NCBI GenBank assembly: GCA_010015805.1
Contig: ML978129.1
Location: 496,001 to 560,000 of the forward strand
DNA: 64,000 nt
Origin: Rhizodiscina lignyota
Lineage: Eukaryota; Ascomycota; Dothideomycetes; Aulographales; Rhizodiscinaceae
Direction: 5' to 3'
Below the pieces are notes generated by a model. That model was not told the DNA's origin. It worked only from the letters and a program-made list of their open reading frames with translations, and searched no databases. Position 1 is the first letter of the stretch. Every line of letters starts with the position of its first letter. Shown here in pieces: positions 56,601-64,000 of the stretch. Both the position numbers and the translations under genes were made by a program.

Positions 56601-59600
56601 GGCGGAGAGAAGGCGCGGTGGTGGCATTGCCGGAGAGAGAAGCGCGGACCATGCCAGAGCAGACAGGATGGGCGCCAATCTCGAGCCAAGCGGTCTTCTC
56701 ATCGAAGGCCTTCTCGTCGAGGCCGGAGCTGACGGCAGACCAGAAGTTGACAGTCTCGCGAGCATGGCGAGCAAGATAGTCAGGGCCAATGACACCAACC
56801 TCACGGACGACATCGCCAGTGAGAGGAGACAGAACCGGAACGACTGGCTTGTTGAAGGTAACTCCCTTAGCAACCTCTTTGAAACCCTCCAAGATAGGAT
56901 CGACCTGAGCAGAGTGGAAGGCAAACGGCACATTGAGCTTGGTGGACTTGAAGCTGAGCTTGGCCAGGATATCACCAGCAGCAGCAACAGCCTCAACATT
57001 GCCGCAGAGAACAGTCTCCTCGGGTCCGTTGATGCAAGCAACCTCGGTCATCTTAGCACCAAGTGCGTTCTGGATGGACTCAACGCTGCCCTTGACAGCC
57101 AGCATGCCGTGCGTGTAAGGAGTGCACTCCTTCTCGAGGAGCTGAGCACGGCGGCCAACCAAAAGAATCATGTCACTAGCAGAGATGACACCAGCGACGT
57201 GAAGGGCGGCATATTCACCCAAGCTGTGACCAACAACAGCAGTGGGAGTGACACCCCAAGAAGCCCACATGCGAGCAAGGGCAACCTGAATACAGGCCAT
57301 ACCAAGCTGGACAACAGTTGGGGACAGGGTCAGGACATCAGTGCCGTCAAGAAGAGGAATGAATGATGGCAGTCCCTGAATACGGGCAAGATTGTCGAGC
57401 TGGTCGATGTCGGCACGGAAGGTGCTGAGGTCCTCGTAGAGCTTCTTGCCGAGAGCAGTGTACTGGGAACCCTGGCCAGTGAAGGTGAATGCGACCTTGG
57501 TTGGGACCATCGCAATTGGAGAGTAAGTCTCCTTCACCTGAGCCTTGAGGGCATCGCTGACCTTGGAGATGTCATCGACGGCGAATGCAATGCGATAGTT
57601 GTGCTGGATACGACGAGCAGTGGTCGTATAGGCCAGAGATGGAAGCGTGGTCTCCGGGTTCTCCTTCAGGAAGGTCTGCAGGTTGTCGATGTTGCGCTTC
57701 AGGGAAGCGATTGAGCGAGCGGAGATGGAGATCATGTGCTGGCTCCTGGGATCAACGCCCTTCGGCGCCTCCATAAGGGGGCCATCCTCCAAGATGATGG
57801 CAGTGTTACCACCAGCGGCAGAGAAGTTGTTCAAAAAGAGCTTGCGCGGCTCGGCGCCCTTCCTGTGCCACGGCACCTGGGTCGTGGAGATGTGGACATT
57901 GCGCTCTTTCAAATCCTTGGGGAAGGTCTGGTTGATGATTCCCTTGATACCAACATTGGCAGGGATGGCGTTCTTCTTCATCATCATCAAGACCTTAACA
58001 AGGGAGTTGGTACCAGAAGCAGCCTCACCGTGACCAATGTTGGCTTTAATGGCACCAAGGTGAAGCGTCTGGTCTGGTCGGCGCTGGCGGTGACGCGGAG
58101 CGAAGGAATTGGTGACCGAAGTCATCTCAATACCGTCTCCGGCCTGGGTACCGGTACCGTGCATCTCAACGTAGGAGATGTCATGTGCATCGACACCAGC
58201 AGCTGCAAGAACCTTCTTGTACAAGAACTCCTGGGCTCCAGCGTGAGGGTGAGTGATGGATACAGCCTCAGCGGAGTGGTTGGTAGCAGCACCAAGAATG
58301 CATCCAAGAATGAGGTCCTTGTCAGCAATGGCATCCTCATAACGCTTGAGGACGACCGTAGCACAACCATCACCACGGCAGTAGCCGTCAGCGGCGTTGT
58401 CGTAGGTCTTGCAAGAACCAGTCTTGCTCAAGAACTGTCCCTTTGACAGACCAGCGAAAATGTCGGGGTTGGTCAGAACATTTAGACCACCAGCACAGGC
58501 AGTGTCGCAGTCACCAGCCCAGAGGGAGGTGCAAGCAAGCTGAACTGCGGCAAGCGAAGAGGAGCAAGCGGTATCGATCGAGTACGAGGGACCGCTGAAC
58601 TTGAAATAATAATTGATACGACCCGGAGCGAAAGCACGCACGCCACCGGTGATGTAATAAGTATCAACGTTTTCAGATGCGTTGATTTCACGCCAATCGT
58701 CGGAGGTTTGACCGTAGAAAGTACCAATGCGGTGAAGCTTGGTTGACGGGGTGCGGTTAGGCACGTAGCCGGACATCTCGAGAGCCTCGTAGGCGGTCGT
58801 CAGGGCGAGACGACCCATGGGATCAGTCTGCGCAGCCTCACGCGGAGACATGTTGAAGAAGCGGGGATCGAACAAGCCCGGCTCGTCAATGAAGCAGCCA
58901 TACGGCGTGTGGGACTTGTTCTTTCCCTTACCGGATGGGTCGCAATGGGCCTTCGCATCGAAACGGTCAGCTGGAACCTCACGATGGACATCGAGGCCCT
59001 TCTCAAGCAGCTCCCAAAGAGCATCAGCGCTGGCAGCGCCGGGGAAGCGACCAGCCATACCAACAATGGCGATCTTGTCGTTCTGAGTGCGGCCGGTGAA
59101 CGACTTGTTCTCGGTCCAAGCAGTGTGGTCACGAGCCACAACAGAAGCCTGTCCTCCAGCCTTAAGCGCGGAGACAAGGCTGTTGGCCACATTTGTCACG
59201 CCCATGGCGGAAACGTGGCACTCGGCTTTGCTGGTGGCGGTGACCTGGGAGACAACTTCTTCCAGAAGGAAGTCCCAGCGCACAGGCTCAAGGAGCATCT
59301 CCTTCAGAGAAGACTGGAAGAGCTCGAGAGCGCTGTTGGCGGTCTGGCACTTGCCAGTAACGGCAGAGTGAATCAAACCGGCCGGGCGGAAAAACTTCAG
59401 GTTATCGGTTGTTGTCTTGTCGAGGATCTTGGCAATATCCGCATCGGAGTAAAGGTGACCGGCATGGTAAGGAGCGAATACCGGAATTGGAACCTTGTGG
59501 TTCTTCGTGAAGGCCTCGCACTCCGAGAAGATGCGACGAGTAACGGATGGCGGGCCGGAAATAGTGATGGCCATCACGCTGACAGCGCTGATGTACGCCT

Positions 59601-60238
59601 GGCTGGATGGTGCAATTCCATTCTTGGCGTGGAAATCAGCAAGAGCTGCCTTTGCACCCTGCTCAGAGGTACCGGTGACAATGGTCGACCAGCTCTCTTG
59701 GGCATGGGCACTCTGCTCCAAGCCATTCCTCACAATGCTGGTGGTGTAGCCGGCACGGAAGGAGACTCGAGAGGCTTCAATAGCGAGGGGAAGCAAGTCC
59801 GTAAGGGATTTGGAGCAAGCAACGGCGGAAGCAGCCAACAGACCGGTGCAAAGACCAATCAGCCTGGTGTTGGCAGCGTTGGGCAGCTCCGTTGGGTTTT
59901 CACCATAATAACTACAATCTGTTAATCATCTGTGCAGTATAATCATAGCAAGGTACGTACCCAATGTAATGAGCGAGTTGAGCGATAGTCACGAGGGCGG
60001 ACTCAACCTGCGGGATCTTCTGGCCTTTCTCGTAGTACGCCTCAATCAGCTGATTGACCGTGAGGAAGTCAGGAACCTGGTCGCGCTGAGTGCGAGGCAG
60101 CTTCTGGACCTCCTCGCGGAGGGCGACGCTGACACGCTCCAAGAAGGTGGTGAGGAGCGTGTTGTCCTTGCGGGTAACGATTTTGCGGAGAAGACCATAC
60201 TGGTCCGCGGTTTGATCGCCGAAGATGAGGACATTCAT
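53617..60238 (-). CDS. PKS1: Non-reducing polyketide synthase, DHN-melanin PKS1 type
   Basis: Three exons (59961-60238, 53716-59911, 53617-53661) encode 2172 residues. Order and key residues: SAT (1-360; Cys114 in GLCTG, His242 in PYHAGH), KS (about 370-800; Cys542 in DTACSSS, His677, His720), AT (about 890-1200; Ser989 in GHSLGEY), PT (about 1285-1590; His1320, Asp1511), two ACPs (Ser1697 in GVDSL, Ser1828 in GMDSL) and TE (about 1915-2172; Ser1994 in GWSAGG, His2150). The layout and N-terminus match melanin synthases such as Colletotrichum PKS1, which make 1,3,6,8-tetrahydroxynaphthalene from malonyl-CoA. The TE may instead release the heptaketide YWA1, as in wA enzymes; sequence alone does not settle it. 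The last exon restores the end AKMLGDLIKRGAGL. No other pathway gene is in the window. Confidence 0.93.
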
Positions 60239-63200
60239 GTTGATCGAGCTTTCGATTAAACGATTGATGGAAAATTAGGGTATTAGTGATTGAATGATTG
60301 ATATGCGATCGATTACGCTGTCGAGGGGAGGTTCTTGGGTCCGAATATCAACGTGGTGCTAGTTGATAAAAGGGTCAAGTTCCAGGTATTAGGAGGTACT
60401 GTAAGTTGTCTAACAAGAACGCAGGAAAGCTCGTGGTGATGTCTATTACGGAAAGTAGAAGAAAATGGTGCAAAGCGAAGTGAGGAAGATTATGGTGAAA
60501 GTGGTGTGACCCCAAAACTATGGAGGAGGTGCTGGTCTTAAGAAGTACCTCTGCACGGGTAGAAACCTATATTTGTAGAGCCCGAGGCTTGTTCACAGCG
60601 AGCGTGAAGGGCAATCAGCAAAGGAGCTTAGATCGAGACCTGGTCGAGCGGATCTTTCGACGAGCACGGATACGCATACGGGGCATGGCTTGCTAGGGCC
60701 TTGGTGGAGGTGAACGGTAAGGGGCGCATGTTGCATGTCCCACCGGCTTGATGCTACGACAGCCGTTCGGCACTTCAGCCAGGCGCCCGTTGGAAAGGGA
60801 AGCATTGCAAGGTCCTGCTGAAAATAGACGAGGCCATTGCGCCAGGCTGTCGATAACGAAGTTGAGACGGTCTCACAGCCATTCTCCGATGGGGAGCCGC
60901 CTCACTGGCATTGGCGGGCCTGGGGAGCGCATTATGTCAGCGATTTGATACGACGCAAACAGGAGAATTGTGCCCAAACTGGTGTATATTGCAATTGAAA
61001 TACGCCCTTAGACTGGTTCCAATTCGCGCTTGTCCAGCGGCATTGGTGCGGGTTCAACGTCATGCCCGCATCGTGCTCGAGCAAACGGCAGACCACGATG
61101 CTTCAAGACAATGATTCTCGTCGATCCGCCCACCTTGCGGCCAGGCTGTCGCACACAGTGACGCACTACGAACTCTGACCAGGTCAGACCATCACAGGAG
61201 AAGTTGGGATTCCACATGCTGGGGACTACTGCTCGAGGCGGGCCTGGTGTGCACGCATGGACACCATGCCCTTGCGGGACACGCGGGCGCAGGACGTGCA
61301 CAAGATTCTGGCTTTGCAGCCATAAAGCTGTATTTCCAAATTCTTCTTGTGCTCGGACGCAAAGCCAGACAAACGGATCGCTGGTCGATAGCGGCAAGCG
61401 GGGCGTGATGGCTGATGGCGTTTTCTTTAGAAGGAGGCTTGAGGTTCTCGCGCCGGAAACACTGCGTATTAGGATCAACGCCTCGATCTGGTATGGCCTG
61501 CCTGCTGTTGTCCGGACGGACTATGCCTCTTCAAGATCGACATGGTGCCAGCCACGCTCTCCTTTTCAAGGCGTCACGACGGCGCGCTTGTCGAGATTTG
61601 ATCGGCGGGTCCTTTGATAACCTTCGCGAGATTGTTCGTGCGCCAGAAGGAAGCAGTTTGCCACCAAGCCGTCGTTTCTTAATGCTCTCTCAGTGTTCAG
61701 GAGAAGCTGCTCAGGAGACGCTGCCCGTCGACATGACGAGCATTCTGCTGCGGTTCGCAGTAGTACGACGATAAAATTGGGTGCTGACTCTGCCGAAGAG
61801 CCGCCTCCACTACCCGGCTGAGCGGCCAGCCAAGCAAGCTGCTACGTGAGGGAGGAGGTACGGCACCACGGGTCCCCTCACCCAAAACTCGCTGGCCAAC
61901 CGCACGGGCCGCAGCACAAAGGGTACCTCCCGCCCGTACCCAGTCCCCTCCACGCTGGATCGCCGTCCGTGATGTTGCTTGACACGCCCTGCGAGCAAGC
62001 CAGTCTTCCTCCGCGTGCCCTCGACCACGCCCCGACCGCGTAGCTGCCCTCGGTCCTCGAGGCCCAAAAATGCCGACATCTGCGAATGAGAGTGCTCTAT
62101 ATAATAATTGCCTTCCCTCACGCCCTGGCTTGCTCAAGAATGGCCGCACTGCACGCAAAAACGGGCGACGACCACGCCGTCTCCACCCCGACTGATCGCC
62201 GCGTCGACTGCGAGCCGACTCGTGTGTGCCCTTTATTAGACACGCCGCGCCGTACCTGACAGACGCTCCCTGGCCAGCCCTGGATAAACCTGGCCCGCTC
62301 TCACCCACTTGCACGTGCTTCGCCGGACGGGATGACAACGCACCTTAAGTGCGCGGCGACAACATTCACTGGCTCCCACGACGTCACCGCGCCGCATCGA
62401 GATCATTGCGATACATTGGTTACTATTCTTCCGCCGTCGCCCTGCGGGATATTCTGGCTGGTCAGCAGAGGACTCCTTAGACCTTAGGAATCGTTGGGCG
62501 GGCAGGCTGGGTTGGAGGCGGAGGCGGAGCTGGGCGGGATTCAGGGAGGAGCGCTAAGGGCTTGGAGAAACACGCACCGCCTGCGTAGGGAAACAATGCG
62601 CGCCCGCCGTGTGCTCCTGTCGAAGTGCCCTATCACCGCCGCCAGTAGTCGAGCACCGCCATTCCATTGTTGACGGATCGTTTCATCTCGTGCCCACGTG
62701 GTTTGAAATCCGGATACTCGCTAGCACCGTTACCGTTGGGCCGGTCGTCTGTTCCTTATTTTGGGAGGTGATCTTGTGCCGTATTCCGCAATATCCTCAC
62801 CACATTGCTGCCATCAGCTGCAGTCCCAAATGTGCAAGACACTGCACGCCTGATGCTGAAGCGTGCATATCTGCAGCAGGGCTTAATCTCGTGTTATTCG
62901 CAATCTACACGTTGACGGGATTAGATCCTTTGCAGCTGCAATGTTTCCCTTCTATTTCGTGACACGAACTCGGCCCCCAACGACTGCTTCGCGTTCATTC
63001 CTACCTGCGTTCAATACACATCCAAGTCGATTGCTGTCTAATGTTTCTTTCTTGTCACAAATCTCGTAATTTCTCGCTGTGGCTGTCGTGACATTTCAGC
63101 CTCATCTACGTCAATGGTGAAGCCCCCAGCTATTGCGGTTTACTCGCCTATCGTCGAATTTCTATTTCCGGTTGTCGATTGCATTCACCATTGGTTGAAC

Positions 63201-64000
63201 TAAACACTAATCACAACTATGCAATGTACATACTGCGACCGTTCGCACACGAGATTATTATTCACTGATACTGGTGTTCAATTGACTTGCGCGGCCTGGT
63301 TAATGATCGGTGTTTCTTTGACCGACCGTCATCATTTCCTTAATTCTACAATTGCTGTCGCATTCTACGCGTTCAGACTTGGGGGTAGCTCCTATCGGTC
63401 GAAAGATAGACGAATATGACAGCTTTTGTGTTGTTCTACAATGCCAATCGGCGAGATGTGTGGAAATTTGTCAAAGCCCTGCATCCTTCGTCATCATGTC
63501 CACGTACGAGTCTGATAAGGCTCGTAAGCCAAGCAACGTCAACTTCTCCACACAACATGCAACACTAAATGGAATTTCTTAATTCCCCGTGGAGAGATTG
63601 TCAGGAGATCTCCACGAAGCTTGCGACCTCGCTCAAATTCCTCAAAATAGCTGCTCTTGCTCCATTGGCCGTCAAACGAGTACACTGGTTTCGAAATGTC
63701 CCATGAAATATTTCTGCCAAAATTCCGGATACCCGCCCGGTTATGCAGCCTCCCATCGCCAGCGAAGCTCTGCTCCGGGAAGAGGCGATTCTCCGCGACT
63801 CCCGCTGCAGGTCATAGTCAAAGTCCGCAAGTGAGACCAAAGTCCGTAGAACGGAGGAAACTTTAACCTCATGCCCTGCTCAGTAACCGCCATGGTATCC
63901 CCTCACCACTCGATCGTTCTATAGTTATCCAGAAGGCCTCTGCTCGTGTTTACAAGAACCAGGAATGCGCATGCATGCGTGAAGCTCAAGACCATGTACC
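60239..64000. other. Gene-free region of at least 3.7 kb upstream of the PKS
   Basis: It holds the PKS promoter. I recognised no gene on either strand up to the window end. From about 61.0 to 62.7 kb it is GC-rich, with CpG-dense open frames of odd composition, then returns to average. TATATAATAA lies at 62098-62107 on the plus strand, 33 bases before an ATG that opens only 39 codons. If a CMR1-type regulator is the next neighbour, it lies beyond the window. Confidence 0.4.
62098..62107 (+). promoter_or_regulatory. TATA-box-like element in the PKS upstream region
   Basis: TATATAATAA stands out within an otherwise GC-rich block. No gene of family likeness follows on the plus strand, so it may start a noncoding or undetected transcript, or be chance. 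Confidence 0.3.

Noticed and set aside
54985-57366. A 793-codon open frame on the plus strand within the PKS gene
   Set aside because: It is the antisense of conserved PKS domains; codon bias keeps it open and its translation has no family likeness.
61697-62338. A 213-codon minus-strand frame upstream of the PKS
   Set aside because: It is Arg/Gly/Ser-rich, in a GC-rich block where open frames are expected by chance, with overlapping frames of similar size on the other strand and no recognisable motif.

Overview
The window is nuclear DNA of a filamentous ascomycete (Pezizomycotina). The signs are short GT-AG introns of about 45-70 nt in most genes, eukaryotic housekeeping genes (SEC31, NUP159, proteasome PUP1, ARP4, prefoldin PAC10, COX12), a HET-domain locus and a non-reducing polyketide synthase of the DHN-melanin type. 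Protein wording and the PKS type point to Dothideomycetes, but that placement is an inference. About 30 protein-coding loci are called. Many are multi-exon, and I joined the exons by hand from family conservation and in-phase GT/AG sites. Most multi-exon totals were checked to be divisible by three.

Layout. 0.5-10.3 kb: a repeat-bearing orphan protein, the HIT hydrolase HNT1, the eEF1A methyltransferase EFM5, a LACTB2-like metallo-beta-lactamase, a carboxymuconolactone decarboxylase family protein, a 3-hydroxyisobutyrate dehydrogenase-like enzyme, an arrestin-like adaptor and a small beta-carbonic anhydrase. 10.5-26 kb: NUP159 diverging from PUP1, ARP4, the MBOAT protein GUP1, an alpha/beta hydrolase and a 1272-residue GT28/GT1 glycosyltransferase. 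26-32 kb is gene-poor, holding only a small cysteine-rich secreted protein and a DJ-1/Hsp31-like protein. 32-39 kb: a zinc alcohol dehydrogenase, a TMEM115-like membrane protein, a LisH/WD40 protein with an AT-hook tail, and COX12, which is split into five small exons. 39.9-42.6 kb is a HET-domain gene broken by two stops and one frameshift. 43-51.6 kb: a small probable mitochondrial protein, an RRM protein, SEC31, a 157-residue orphan and PAC10.

53.6-60.2 kb is one large gene for a SAT-KS-AT-PT-ACP-ACP-TE polyketide synthase of 2172 residues, close to the melanin PKS1 type. It is flanked by about 2.0 kb without genes downstream and at least 3.7 kb upstream. No other melanin gene (CMR1-type regulator, THN/scytalone enzymes) is inside the window.

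Most loci are unrelated housekeeping or single-enzyme genes, many in divergent pairs sharing a promoter. I found no CRISPR, insertion sequence, tRNA or rRNA, and nothing I would call a new multi-gene system. The most unusual items are a duplicated 54-bp promoter unit carrying palindromes upstream of PAC10, the broken HET gene, the orphan protein with about 65-residue repeats, the secreted cysteine-rich protein in its gene-poor island, 13-nt micro-exons in two genes, and the AT-hook extension of the LisH/WD40 protein.
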